Positions 1-7,912 are shown, counted from the first letter of the stretch. The stretch is 64,000 bases of DNA from Streptomyces sp. TG1A-8 (GCF_030499535.1 NZ_JASTLB010000001.1:2604001-2668000); one strand, 5' to 3'. Numbers and translations are program-made. Notes: a model not told the origin generated them from the sequence alone.

Positions 1-110
1 GCGACGCGGGCGCCGAAGGAGTAGCCCCACAGCGTGTAGGGGCCGGCGGGCTGGACGGCCCGGAGGGCGGCCACGTCGGCCGCGGCCATCTCCCGCAGGC
101 TGCCGTGCGG
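1..110 (-). pseudogene. Thioesterase-domain fragment (NRPS/PKS type), truncated
   Basis: Read on the minus strand, this stretch encodes GPYTLWGYSFGARV, preceded by SLREMAAADVAALRAVQPA. This is the nucleophile-elbow region (GxSxG-like, GYSFG) of alpha/beta-hydrolase thioesterase domains that release products from non-ribosomal peptide or polyketide synthases. Only about 35 residues are present. The frame runs off the window on its C-terminal side, and on its N-terminal side it meets the lyase fragment on the opposite strand near position 105. No start codon or domain beginning is visible, so the left gene is cut at that junction. Family assignment rests on one short motif. Whether the rest of the gene is intact outside the window is unknown. 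Confidence 0.55.
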
Positions 111-1198
111 GGTCTCCCCCGCCAGGACGTCCTCGACACCGGTGCGATGCTGGTCGCCTCCCGCGCCCTCGGCATCATCCTCGACGACCTGCGGCGCACC
201 ACCGACGCCCTCGGCAGGGCCGCCGCCGCGCACCGCGACACCCCGCAGGCCGGGCGCACGCTCGGCCTGCACGCCGTGCCCACCACCTTCGGCCTGAAGG
301 CGGCGGGCTGGCGCGACCTCGTCCTGGACTCCGCCGAGCGGCTCGCCCGGCTGCGGCGAGAGGGCCTGCCGGTGTCGCTCGGCGGCGCCGCCGGCACCCT
401 CGCCGGCTACCTGCAGTACGCCGAACCCGACGGCCCCGAAGGCCCGTTCGACCCCGCCGGCTACACCGACCGGCTCATCGACGCGTACGCGGCCGAGACC
501 GGGCTGGCCCGCCCGGGACTGCCCTGGCACGCACTGCGCACCCCGCTCGCCGACCTCGGCGCGGCGCTCGCCCACACCGCCGCGGCCCTCGGCAAGATCG
601 CCGTCGACGTGCAGGTGATGTCCCGCACCGAGATCGGCGAGGTCCACAAGCCCGGTCCCGCCGGCCGCGGCGCGTCCTCGGCGATGCCGCACAAACGCAA
701 CCCCGTCCTCGCCACCCTGATCCGTTCGGCCGCCCTCCAGGTGCCCCTGCTGGCGGCCGGGCTCACGCAGTGCCTCACCACCGAGGACGAGCGGTCCGCC
801 GGCGCCTGGCACGCGGAGTGGCTGCTGCTGCGCGAGTGCCTGCGCCTCGCCGGCGGTGCCGCGCGCTGCGCCGCCGAACTCGCCGGGGGCTCGCGGTCCA
901 CCCGCACCGGATGCACGACAACCTCACGCTGACCGGCGGCCGGCTCGTCTCCGAACGGATCGCCGCGGTCCTCGCCCCGCGCATCGGCAAGGCCGCCGCC
1001 CGGCGACTGCTGACGCGGGCTTCCGCACAGGCCGGCGAGGAGGGCCGCACCCTCGGCTCCGTCCTCGCCGGCCGGCCCGAGCTGGACGGCGTGCTCCCAC
1101 CGCAGGAGCTCGCCGCGCTGCTCGACCCCACCCAGTACACGGGAGCGGCAGGCCCCCTGGTCGACCGCGCCCTGAAGAGAGGGACACCACCGCTGTGA
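105..1198 (+). pseudogene. Aspartase/fumarase-superfamily lyase (PcaB/CreD-like), 5'-truncated and frameshifted
   Basis: The protein belongs to the superfamily of 3-carboxy-cis,cis-muconate cycloisomerase (PcaB), adenylosuccinate lyase and nitrosuccinate lyase (CreD). The signature loop GRGASSAMPHKRNP is present near position 680, and QDVLDTGAML matches the usual TSQDVxDT region. The first 110 or so residues of the family are missing: sequence before about 105 belongs to an unrelated minus-strand gene. A second lesion lies in a run of five G at 885-889. Upstream the frame is that of position 105; downstream the family C-terminus (LAVHPHRMHDNLTLTGG and onward) continues in the -1 frame to the stop at 1196-1198. 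One missing G, biological or a sequencing error, explains this. The stop overlaps the GTG of the DAHP synthase gene. Because of the neighbours a biosynthetic lyase is more likely than beta-ketoadipate catabolism, but that is inference. Confidence 0.75.
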
Positions 1199-2523
1199 CC
1201 GTCAGCCGGCTCGCCGAGCACCCCATCGACACCAGCCATCCGAGCGGCCGCCCGGCCGGGGCCGCTCACCGCACCACCGGTGCGGCGGCCCCGCCGGACG
1301 GCCGCGGGCCCGGGCACCCGCACTCCGTACCCACCCCGCACCCCCTCCCGGCGTCGGACCTGCCCGCCGCCCAGCAGCCGCAGTGGCCCGACGCCGAGGC
1401 CCTCGCCGAAGCCGCCGCGCACCTCGGCCGGACCCCTTCCCTGGTCCTGCCGCAGGAGTGCGACACGCTCCGCGACCGCCTCGCCGCCGTCGCCCGCGGC
1501 GAGGCCGTCATCCTCCAGGGCGGTGACTGCGCCGAGACCTTCGACGGGGCCGGCGAGCAGCAGGTCGACGCCAAGTTCCGCACGCTCAACCAGATGGCCG
1601 CCGTCATCGCCGAGGCGGCCGTCGCGCCCGTCGTCACCATCGGCCGCATGGCCGGCCAGTACGCCAAGCCGCGCTCCGGCACCCACGAGACCCGGGACGG
1701 CGTGACGCTGCCCGCCTACCGGGGCGACCTCGTCAACGGCTCCGTCTTCACCGCCGGGTCCCGCACCCCGCAGCCCGACCGCCTGGCCCGGGCCCACCGG
1801 GTGTCGGCGACCACGCTGAACCTGCTGCGCGCGCTGGCGGCGCGCAGCCGCACCGAGTTCTGGACCAGCCACGAGGCCCTCGTCCTGGAGTACGAGCGCG
1901 CCCTGACCCGCGGCACCCCGGCCGGCCCCTACAATTTGTCCGCCCACACCGTGTGGGTGGGTGAACGCACCCGCCAGCTCGGTGGTGCCCACATCGACTA
2001 CGTCGCCCGCATCCGCAACCCGATCGCCGTGAAGGTGGGCCCCACCACGACCCCCGACGACGCCCTCGCCCTGGTGGACCGGCTCGATCCCGACCGGGAG
2101 CCCGGCCGCCTCACCTTCGTCGCCCGCATGGGAGCCGACGCCGTCCGCGACGTCCTTCCCGACCTGGTGACCAAGGTGTCCGCGGCGGGTTCACCCGTGA
2201 TCTGGGTGTGCGATCCCATGCACGGCAACACCTTCGTCGCCGACGGCGGGTTCAAGACCCGCCGCCTCGACGTCATCGTGGACGAGCTCCGCGGTTTCTT
2301 CGAGGTGCACCGCGCGCTCGGCACCCACCCCGGCGGGGTCCACACGGAACTGACCGGTGAACACGTCACCGAATGTCTCGGGGGCACCTACCCGGTCACT
2401 CCCACCGACCTGCCGACCCGCTACGAGACCGCCTGCGACCCCAGGCTGAACCGCAGTCAGTCGCTGGACCTGGCATGGGAGCTGGCCGATCTGTACGCCG
2501 AGTACCAGCTCAGCAGGAGGTAA
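1195..2523 (+). CDS. 3-deoxy-7-phosphoheptulonate synthase, class II (plant type)
   Basis: Catalyses condensation of phosphoenolpyruvate with erythrose 4-phosphate, the entry step of the shikimate pathway. The 442-residue product has class II landmarks in order: GGDCAETF, IGRMAGQYAKPRS, WTSHEALVLEYE, VKVGPTTTPDDA, VIWVCDPMHGNTF, GGVHTELTGEHVTECLGG and YETACDPRLNRSQSLDLAW. The GTG at 1195 is chosen because it overlaps the upstream lyase stop (GTGA) and gives the usual family length. The gene is followed after 3 nt by the PEP-mutase-like gene, whose ribosome site overlaps this stop. Extra class II synthases of this kind are common in actinobacterial secondary-metabolite clusters (phenazine, chloramphenicol and others), where they raise flux to aromatic precursors. 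That role fits here but is inferred from neighbours. Confidence 0.9.
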   Translation: MTVSRLAEHPIDTSHPSGRPAGAAHRTTGAAAPPDGRGPGHPHSVPTPHPLPASDLPAAQQPQWPDAEALAEAAAHLGRTPSLVLPQECDTLRDRLAAVARGEAVILQGGDCAETFDGAGEQQVDAKFRTLNQMAAVIAEAAVAPVVTIGRMAGQYAKPRSGTHETRDGVTLPAYRGDLVNGSVFTAGSRTPQPDRLARAHRVSATTLNLLRALAARSRTEFWTSHEALVLEYERALTRGTPAGPYNLSAHTVWVGERTRQLGGAHIDYVARIRNPIAVKVGPTTTPDDALALVDRLDPDREPGRLTFVARMGADAVRDVLPDLVTKVSAAGSPVIWVCDPMHGNTFVADGGFKTRRLDVIVDELRGFFEVHRALGTHPGGVHTELTGEHVTECLGGTYPVTPTDLPTRYETACDPRLNRSQSLDLAWELADLYAEYQLSRR

Positions 2524-2526
2524 CCC

Positions 2527-3252
2527 ATGCGGAGTCTCACCCCCGCCGAAGAGTTCCGTCGCATGCACGAGCGGGGGGACGCCGCGTCACCGCTCGTCAT
2601 CCCCAACGTGTGGGACGCGGTCAGCGCCCGCGTCTTCGCCGGCGCGGGCCACGCCGCGCTCGCCACGTCCAGTGCGGCCGTCGCCGCCGTCCTCGGCTAC
2701 GAGGACGGCGGGCACACCCCGCCCGACGAGATGTTCGCCGCCGTCGCCCGCATCACCCGCGCCGTGGACGTCCCCGTGACCGCCGACATCGAGGACGGCT
2801 ACGGGCTGTCCCCGCGCGAGATCGTCGAGCGGTTGCTCGAGGCCGGCGCGGTCGGCTGCAACCTGGAGGACTCCGACGCCGGCCAGGTCAAGGACGCCGA
2901 CCGGCACGCCGACTGGCTGGCCGAGGTCAGCGTGGAGGCGGGCGACCGGCTGGTCGTCAACGCCCGCATCGACACGTTCCTGTTCGGGGACGGCTCGGTG
3001 GAGTCCGCCGTGAAGCGTGCCCGCCGCTACGCCGAGGCGGGCGCGGACGTGGTCTACCCCATCTTCGCGCCGCCCGAGCTGCTCCCCGACATCGTCGCGT
3101 GCGTGGGCCGCCCGGTGAACGCGCTGTGCCTGCCGGACGGGCCGACCCCCGCCGAGCTGGGCGCCCTCGGCGCGACACGCGTGACGTTCGGCCACACCCT
3201 GCACCGCCGGGCCACGAACGCGCTGCTCGACATCGTCAGCGACCTGGCCTGA
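2527..3252 (+). CDS. Isocitrate lyase/PEP phosphonomutase family protein
   Basis: A 241-residue TIM-barrel enzyme of the PEP mutase/isocitrate lyase superfamily. Visible features are the N-terminal substrate-loop region LVIPNVWDAVSARVF, the ATSSAAVAAVLGYEDGG loop, the metal-binding segment PVTADIEDGYG with its acidic residues, GCNLEDSD, and NARIDTFL. Members act on 2-methylisocitrate, oxaloacetate, carboxyphosphonoenolpyruvate or phosphonopyruvate, and most bacterial genes of this length are uncharacterised. The classical isocitrate lyase signature KKCGH is absent, so true isocitrate lyase is unlikely. An AGGAGG ribosome site overlaps the preceding TAA, and the gene is co-transcribed with the DAHP synthase. 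Strong hairpins follow the stop. Confidence 0.8.
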   Translation: MRSLTPAEEFRRMHERGDAASPLVIPNVWDAVSARVFAGAGHAALATSSAAVAAVLGYEDGGHTPPDEMFAAVARITRAVDVPVTADIEDGYGLSPREIVERLLEAGAVGCNLEDSDAGQVKDADRHADWLAEVSVEAGDRLVVNARIDTFLFGDGSVESAVKRARRYAEAGADVVYPIFAPPELLPDIVACVGRPVNALCLPDGPTPAELGALGATRVTFGHTLHRRATNALLDIVSDLA

Positions 3253-3253
3253 C

Positions 3254-3312
3254 CCGACGGGGGTCCCCCGTCGGCCTCCGGAGCCGTTCCGCTCCGGCCC
3301 CGGCTCCGGAGG
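3254..3312 (+). terminator. Two consecutive hairpins ending the DAHP synthase operon
   Basis: Immediately after the stop codon an almost loopless inverted repeat occupies 3254-3274 (CCGACGGG paired with CCCGTCGG). It is followed by a second stem at 3275-3312 whose 12-base arms CCTCCGGAGCCG and CGGCTCCGGAGG pair perfectly. Neither has a long T tract, which is usual for high-GC actinobacterial terminators. Confidence 0.7.
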
Positions 3313-3681
3313 GTGCGGCACGCCCGCGCGCTCCGGCCGGCGAGGTGGTGCCGCGCCTCTCACACGTCGGGGTGGAACATGCCGCGCAGGCATCCGACCT
3401 GCGGAAACGCGATACCGGAAGGCGCTGCCCACCACACGTCCGGCACGGTCGGGAGCCGTCCGGCACGTCTCCTCCCACCGCCCACTCCGGGCCTGGACGG
3501 GGTGCCCCTCCAGGCCGGACAAGGTACCGATGTCCCGTCGGACGGGGCGCCTGATCCGCGCTGCCGCAGGTCGGAGGCCCCCTGCGTGCGACCTCCCGGG
3601 TGCGGGAGGAGGCGGCGCGGATCAATGGGACCCGCAGAAGCTGTTCACCACCGAAGGCCCACCACCGGTGAGACCGGCGGT
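3313..3681. other. Gene-free stretch between operon end and antitoxin gene
   Basis: No reading frame with codon bias or recognisable similarity was found on either strand. The stretch is GC-rich and has no convincing promoter, repeat or RNA gene. A plus-strand frame is open through it into the antitoxin gene but resembles nothing before position 3682. Confidence 0.4.
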
Positions 3682-3933
3682 ATGAGCGGTAGCAGGAAGT
3701 ACTCCATCGGTCTGCCCGGGGACCTCGCCGAGGCCGTACGCGCCCGCGTCGGGCCCGGCGGCTTCTCCGCCTACGTCGCCGAGCCCCTCGAACAACGGGT
3801 CGCCATGGACAAGCTCCGGGAGATCGTCGCCGACTCCGAGACCGGCAACGAAGCTCTCACCCGTGAGGAGGTCGAGGCCGCCCGGGCGCTGCTGCGCCAC
3901 GACCACCGCCAGGCCGGCGGGGCCGCCGCCTGA
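3682..3933 (+). CDS. Putative antitoxin of a VapBC-like pair
   Basis: An 83-residue protein that starts MSGSRKYSIGLPGDLAEAV, a ribbon-helix-helix-like N-terminus, with FSAYVAEPLEQRVAMDKL and a charged C-terminal helix (LTREEVEAARALL). Short Streptomyces proteins of this build usually precede PIN-domain toxins and act as DNA-binding antitoxins. ATG 3682 is chosen because the family-like sequence begins there. The stop TGA overlaps the ATG of the next frame (TGATG), a translational-coupling arrangement typical of toxin-antitoxin operons. The toxin partner is broken, so this may be an orphan antitoxin. Confidence 0.55.
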   Translation: MSGSRKYSIGLPGDLAEAVRARVGPGGFSAYVAEPLEQRVAMDKLREIVADSETGNEALTREEVEAARALLRHDHRQAGGAAA

Positions 3934-4322
3934 TGCCAGGCAGCCTCCTGCTCGACGGCGAAGGCCTTTCGAAGCTCTACCGCAAGGACCGTATGTCGTG
4001 GCTCTGGTCCGAGCGGCCCTGGAGGAGGACATCCGCGTCGCCACCAGCGTCATGACCACTCTTGAGGCCGACTGCGAGCGCATCCGCCCGGCGCGCGTCA
4101 AGTGGGTCCTCTCCCGCGTCGACGTTCACGACGTCACCGAGGAGATCACCGACCGGGCCGCCGCGCCTCTGCGCGCCTGTCACCCCCATGGTCACCAGTA
4201 CCGTCGATGCCGCCTTCGCCGTCATCGCCCGCATCGCACCCCGGCCGGCCACCGTCCTCACGTCCGACCCCGGGGACCCGACGCTCCTGCGCGGCCCTTC
4301 CGTGGAGGTCGTCAAGGTCTGA
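3933..4322 (+). pseudogene. PIN-domain toxin (VapC-like), two frameshifts
   Basis: Three consecutive frames rebuild a PIN-domain ribonuclease. MPGSLLLDGEGLSKLYRKD (first acidic residue in LLLDGEG) runs from 3933. VVALVRAALEEDIRVATSVM, followed by TTLEADCERIRP, continues in a second frame from about 3997. TVDAAFAVIARIAPRPATVL then TSDPGDPTLL continues in a third frame from about 4180 to the TGA at 4320-4322. PIN nucleases use three or four acidic residues and candidates for all are present, so the reading is coherent, but two shifts (near 3990 and 4175) interrupt it. The gene overlaps the antitoxin gene as in intact pairs. It is either decayed or affected by two sequencing errors. Confidence 0.6.
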
Positions 4323-4399
4323 GGCAGTGCCACTGCCACGCCGACCGGGCCTGCCACCGCCCCTCATCACGGGACGGGGCTCCCTGCGGACGGGAATTC

Positions 4400-4431
4400 G
4401 TGCCCGGTCCGCCGACAAGCGGGCCAGGCAC
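4400..4431 (-). terminator. Displaced native terminator of ychF
   Basis: A 13-base-pair stem with one mismatch and one wobble pair (arms GTGCCCGGTCCGC and GCGGGCCAGGCAC) lies 17 nt beyond the orphan FRFNV-stop sequence at 4448. It fits the original transcription terminator of ychF, separated from its gene by the island insertion. Confidence 0.5.
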
Positions 4432-4447
4432 AGGTTCTGACGAGACG

Positions 4448-4466
4448 TCAGACGTTGAAGCGGAAC
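4448..4466 (-). other. Left attachment site: remnant of ychF 3' end
   Basis: On the minus strand TTCCGCTTCAACGTCTGA encodes FRFNV-stop, the invariant C-terminus of YchF. Positions 4452-4466 match 24179-24193, the end of the intact ychF gene, at 14 of 15 bases in the same orientation. This is expected when an integrase inserts an element into the 3' end of a gene: the host's own end is left at one side (TGA stop here) and the element supplies a substitute end at the other (TAG stop). The native terminator follows at 4400-4431. Confidence 0.65.
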
Positions 4467-4524
4467 GTTCATGGAGCTCCTCCCTCCCCAGTGTTCCCAA
4501 GGGTTTCAGCCCTTCGAAGGGGTG

Positions 4525-4566
4525 CAGGGTCAGCACCAAGTCAGCACCGTGTCGTCGGGTCAGCAC
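4525..4566. repeat. Integrase arm-type repeats, left end
   Basis: Three direct copies of GTCAGCAC occur at 4529-4536, 4540-4547 and 4559-4566, ending just before the integrase stop codon. The first two, with flanks (4525-4547, 23 bases), recur exactly at 24030-24052 with the same 11-base spacing. Direct octamers beside a tyrosine-integrase gene and at the opposite element end are typical arm-type binding sites for the integrase N-terminal domain. Confidence 0.6.
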
Positions 4567-4567
4567 G

Positions 4568-5752
4568 TCATGCCGCCACTGCGACGGCGCGTACCGGCGA
4601 CGGCCGGAGCGCCTGCTGCATCACGTCCCGGCACCGGTCCCACGCCTCCGGCACCAGGTGCCCGTACGTGTCGACGGTGGTCTTGATGTTCCGGTGACCG
4701 AGCCAGCGGCTCACTTCGTGGATCGGGACGCCGTTCGCAAGCGCAGTCGAGGCGAAGAAGTGGCGCAGGGAGTGCGGGGTGTACCTCGGCTTCTTGTCCG
4801 GGGTGACCACGCCCGCCGCCACGCACGCCTTCCGCCAGTGATAGCCGTACGTCGACGCCGTGGGCATCTTCCCCTTGCCCCGCTCACGCGGTGCGAACAG
4901 CGCCTCTACGCCGTCGACCTCGACCGTGCCCCAGCGCTTCAGGTGGTTGCCGATCTCCTGGTCAAGGAACGTCGGCGTGGGCACGTCCCGGTACTCATCC
5001 GCCGTACGGTGCTTGAGCGGCACGAAGCGGGTCACGCAGTCACCCTGATTCGCCTTGGCGCTGATCTGCCGGCGCAGCCGCAGGAAGCCGTCTCGCTGGC
5101 AGTCGGAGGTCAGCCCGAGAGCCTCGCTGATACGCAGCCCAGCACCCGCCTGGAGCCACACCGTGAGCCGGTACTGATCGGACATGGCGGCGGCGATGGC
5201 GTACACCTCCCCGAGCGTCGGTATCTCGTCCGGGTCGACGGCGGCGCCTGCCGTCTTGATCGGCGGCACCCCGTCGCACGGGCTCTCGTATATGCGCCGT
5301 TCCTTGACGGCCGTCGCCATCATGGCGCGCAGGATGTTCATGCGGTCGTTGACTGTCGATGCCGCCAATCCGCCGTTCACCATGGCCGTCTGAAGCTTCT
5401 TCACATCCGGGATGGTGACGCTGGCGAGGGTGCGGGCACCGAGCGCGGGAACCAGGTGGTTCGAGATGAAGCCCCGGTAGTTCCGTCGGGTCGACTCGTT
5501 CACCTGGTGCTGCGCGAGCCACTCTTCCGCCCACTTGCGCATGGAGATCTGCCCGAGCTGGTGGTCGATGTAGACCCCGGCCCGCTTGTCGTTCTCCGCC
5601 TTGACGCCGAAGCTCTCGGCCTCCCGTTTCGTGGGGAACGACTTCTCCCGCTGACGCCCCGTCCGCCCACCGGGCTCTCGGTACCGAACTGTCCACAGGT
5701 GCGCGCACCGGGTCTTGTTCTGGCAATCACACTTCTTCAGTACCTGGGCCAC
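4568..5752 (-). CDS. int: Tyrosine-family site-specific integrase
   Basis: A 394-residue recombinase that inserts and excises the island. A Cys/His cluster at the N-terminus (CDCQNKTRCAH, Cys8, Cys10, Cys16, His18) probably binds zinc in the arm-binding domain, followed by the AP2-like segment WTVRYREPGGRTGRQREKSF. A core-binding SAM-like domain covers about 65-160. The catalytic domain has Arg207 (GAGLRISEALGL), His327 and Arg330 (HSLRHFF), His353 (WLGHRNIKTT) and nucleophile Tyr363 (DTYGHL), so all key residues are present. The start is GTG 5752, overlapping the upstream gene by 26 nt. The stop lies directly against the arm repeats and about 100 nt from the left attachment core, the usual int-att arrangement. 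Confidence 0.93.
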   Translation of the reverse strand: MAQVLKKCDCQNKTRCAHLWTVRYREPGGRTGRQREKSFPTKREAESFGVKAENDKRAGVYIDHQLGQISMRKWAEEWLAQHQVNESTRRNYRGFISNHLVPALGARTLASVTIPDVKKLQTAMVNGGLAASTVNDRMNILRAMMATAVKERRIYESPCDGVPPIKTAGAAVDPDEIPTLGEVYAIAAAMSDQYRLTVWLQAGAGLRISEALGLTSDCQRDGFLRLRRQISAKANQGDCVTRFVPLKHRTADEYRDVPTPTFLDQEIGNHLKRWGTVEVDGVEALFAPRERGKGKMPTASTYGYHWRKACVAAGVVTPDKKPRYTPHSLRHFFASTALANGVPIHEVSRWLGHRNIKTTVDTYGHLVPEAWDRCRDVMQQALRPSPVRAVAVAA

Positions 5753-6314
5753 TCTTCATCCCCCTGAGCACCTCGTTGGCCTTCTCCGTCAGCTGTCCGC
5801 CCGCCTTGCCCTCGACCTTGGTCAGGAAGCCGCGCTTCCGTGCAGCGCGCAGGTGCCCCTTGAGCGTGGCCTGCTTGATGTTCGTAATCTCCTCAAGCGC
5901 CTGGATCGGGGCCCGCTCGCCGATCTCGACGACCCGCACATAGACCGCCGAGAGCATGGCCAGGTACCTATCGGTGACCCCTCTGGGCGCGTCGGCGAGC
6001 CACCCACGCAGGAGTCCTGCTTCCTCCTCCACTGCCTGGTCAATACCGGTCGGAGCTGCGTCGAGCATCTCCACGAACGATCTGGTGTCGATCTGCCGGA
6101 GCACCGTGCTGGACAGGCCGCGGGCGATCTCCTGCAGGTCGCCGTCTTCGTGCGGCTCGATCCGAATCTCCTGCGGCCCACCGCCCACGGAGTCGGCTGG
6201 CCGCCACATCGTCACCTTCCATGATCCGATACGCCGATGAATCTCGATGCCCGCACGCGACGGCGGACCGTCAGGGCTACGTGTGATCTCCATGCGATAA
6301 ACGTACGAGCCCAT
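5727..6314 (-). CDS. Hypothetical protein with winged-helix-like C-terminus, upstream of int
   Basis: A 195-residue protein not assigned to a named family. The C-terminal third (IQALEEITNIKQATLKGHLRAARKRGFLTK) looks like a winged helix-turn-helix with a recognition helix and a basic wing. The N-terminal half has beta-strand-like segments (GIEIHRRIGSWKVTMWRP). It is co-directional with int and overlaps it by 26 nt, so it is probably co-expressed. A role in regulating integration or element maintenance is inference from position. ATG 6314 is used; the Met at 6293 is an alternative. Confidence 0.6.
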   Translation of the reverse strand: MGSYVYRMEITRSPDGPPSRAGIEIHRRIGSWKVTMWRPADSVGGGPQEIRIEPHEDGDLQEIARGLSSTVLRQIDTRSFVEMLDAAPTGIDQAVEEEAGLLRGWLADAPRGVTDRYLAMLSAVYVRVVEIGERAPIQALEEITNIKQATLKGHLRAARKRGFLTKVEGKAGGQLTEKANEVLRGMKSGPGTEEV

Positions 6315-6413
6315 TCAACCCGAGTCAAGTCTAGATGTGACACATCCGGCTTTGACAGAACCAGACACATCGCTCAGGATGATGCCGGTACGCCGAACCG
6401 AAGGAGTCCGCCT

Positions 6414-6596
6414 TTGCACCACAACCGCCTGATGACCGTTGACGAACTGGCTGAGTACCTGGGCAAGAAGCCCGCCTGGATCTACAACAACCACCGGATA
6501 CTCGGCCTCCCGTCCCGGAAGGTCGGCGGCAGCCTGCGCTTTCGCATGTCCGAGGTCGACCGCTGGCTCGACCGGGAGTGCCCGGCCTCGGCCTGA
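6414..6596 (+). CDS. Helix-turn-helix protein, excisionase/AlpA type
   Basis: A 60-residue protein whose body is a MerR-like excisionase fold: MTVDELAEYLGKKPAWIYNN (helix-turn-helix) then LPSRKVGGSLRFRMSEVDRW (wing). Such proteins bind attachment-site DNA and act as recombination directionality factors or small regulators. TTG 6414 is preferred because AAGGAG lies 8 nt upstream; ATG 6432 is the alternative. It is divergent from the int operon and runs directly into the ATPase gene, placing it in the element's control region. Confidence 0.75.
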   Translation: MHHNRLMTVDELAEYLGKKPAWIYNNHRILGLPSRKVGGSLRFRMSEVDRWLDRECPASA

Positions 6597-6637
6597 CCCG
6601 CGGTCCTCTCACCCGTACCCGACCGAATGGAGGTCAC

Positions 6638-7672
6638 ATGATCCCGCCACCCGGCGGGAGACAGCGGCGCACACCTGTGCCGCTCCGCTCAAAGGAAGGA
6701 CGGCCACGCACGGTGGGAGCCATCAAGGACAAGGGGCGGCAGCTCCACGAGATCGAGCGGGTCCCGTACGAGGACGCGTTCCTGATCGGCGACCTCCTCA
6801 CCACCCGGACAACATTGCTGGCGGGCGAGCCCAAGGCGGGCAAGACGCTGCTCAGCGCGGGCATGGGCATAGCCCTGCTCAACGGCGAGCCGACGTTCCT
6901 CGGCCTGCCGCTACATCAAAGAATCGACCACATCGTCTACGGCCTGACCGACGACGGCGCGGCGGAGGAATTGAAGGAGCGGCTGGACGGTGCCGTACCG
7001 GACGACTCTGTGACCATCTTCCCCGTCCGGGACGCGGGGGACTCCGGCTACTGGAAGGGCATCTACGAAGACCTCGCGGACATCAGGCCGGGCCTGTTCG
7101 TCCTGGACAACATGCTCGGCGCGCTCGCACCGGGTGAGGACATCTCATCCCCGGTGACAGCGCAACGGTTCGGGCACAGCTTGCGCCCGATCACGGACAT
7201 GGGCATCCCCGTGCTGGTGGTGACACACACCCCGAAGGGAACGGCGGAGGGAATGAGCGTCGCATCCTCGCCCATCGGCGGACGGGCGATCGCGGCCGGC
7301 GCTCGCGGCATCATCACCTTGAGGAACTCCGGCAAGCGCGGGCGGCGCATCGAAGTCAAGATGAATCGCGCCCGGGAAGACCTCAACCTCGACGTCACCG
7401 TGCACCGGGCCAGCGCGACCAGCGAGGTCCCTGTCTGGGAGCGTGCGAGGCCCCAGATCAAGGCCGTCGACATGCCGAAGGCGAAGCCCTGGGACGAAGT
7501 GCTCGCAGCGCGGATCATCGAGGAGCAGCCGGAGGAGACGAACTACAGGCCGCTCGCCCAGCGGTACGCCCCGACGGTCGGCAAGAGCCTGGAGACCATT
7601 CGTCCCAAGCTCAGGGATGCCCTGGAGTACGTCGACGGGCGCTGGATCCGGAGGCGCTCCGAGCCCGCCTGA
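6638..7672 (+). CDS. RecA-like AAA ATPase (RepA/DnaB-type helicase domain)
   Basis: A 344-residue ATPase with Walker A GEPKAGKT (in TLLAGEPKAGKTLLSAGM) and a Walker B-like strand PGLFVLDNMLGAL, followed by VLVVTHTPKG, the sensor-like strand of hexameric RepA/KaiC-type ATPases. The C-terminal part (residues about 270-344) is a short helical domain rich in Arg and Lys. Such proteins in actinobacterial elements follow the excisionase gene and are thought to be replication initiators or helicases, though no primase domain is visible here. ATG 6638 has TGGAGGT 7 nt upstream. No partner Rep protein was identified. Confidence 0.75.
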   Translation: MIPPPGGRQRRTPVPLRSKEGRPRTVGAIKDKGRQLHEIERVPYEDAFLIGDLLTTRTTLLAGEPKAGKTLLSAGMGIALLNGEPTFLGLPLHQRIDHIVYGLTDDGAAEELKERLDGAVPDDSVTIFPVRDAGDSGYWKGIYEDLADIRPGLFVLDNMLGALAPGEDISSPVTAQRFGHSLRPITDMGIPVLVVTHTPKGTAEGMSVASSPIGGRAIAAGARGIITLRNSGKRGRRIEVKMNRAREDLNLDVTVHRASATSEVPVWERARPQIKAVDMPKAKPWDEVLAARIIEEQPEETNYRPLAQRYAPTVGKSLETIRPKLRDALEYVDGRWIRRRSEPA

Positions 7673-7760
7673 TCCGTGGTGGTGGTGATGCAGCCCCCTT
7701 ACAGGAAGTGTCACCACCACCAGCTACCTCGCTCCGCTCGGCAAGCCTCGCTCCTCCTTC

Positions 7761-7774
7761 TACTTACGTAAGTA
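7761..7774. repeat. 14-bp perfect palindrome TACTTACGTAAGTA
   Basis: A perfect palindrome in the gap after the ATPase gene. Related sequence (ACTTACGCAAGTACG once the insertion sequences are removed, and more copies at 10253-10370) recurs on the far side of the two insertion sequences, so it belongs to a repeat-rich, AT-richer control region of the island. Function unknown. Confidence 0.5.
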
Positions 7775-7875
7775 CGTCAGGATCTCTGGACACTGGCGGC
7801 CTGTGGCCGACCAGCACGCAGGCCACTGGGGGACTACGAAAGCCCGAGGCCTCGAAGCCCGCCAGACAAAGGCAG

Positions 7876-7894
7876 CGGCTCCCCGAAGGAGCCG
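7876..7894 (+). terminator. Hairpin downstream of the ATPase gene
   Basis: CGGCTCC and GGAGCCG pair perfectly around a 5-base loop. It lies about 200 nt after the ATPase stop and just before the IS701-like element, with no T tract. Termination of the ATPase transcript is the simplest reading. Confidence 0.4.
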
Positions 7895-7912
7895 TTGAAC
7901 GAGCAAGACGAC

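Noticed and set aside
2527..3252. True isocitrate lyase of the glyoxylate cycle
   Set aside because: The protein is only 241 residues and lacks the KKCGH active-site signature.
4437..4451. CTGACG-AGA-CGTCAG hairpin as the ychF terminator
   Set aside because: Only 6 bp and it overlaps the displaced stop codon; the longer stem at 4400-4431 is a better terminator.
4322..4567. tRNA gene as island integration target
   Set aside because: No cloverleaf or GGTTCGAATCC-like T-loop was found at either boundary; the ychF 3' end accounts for the repeat.
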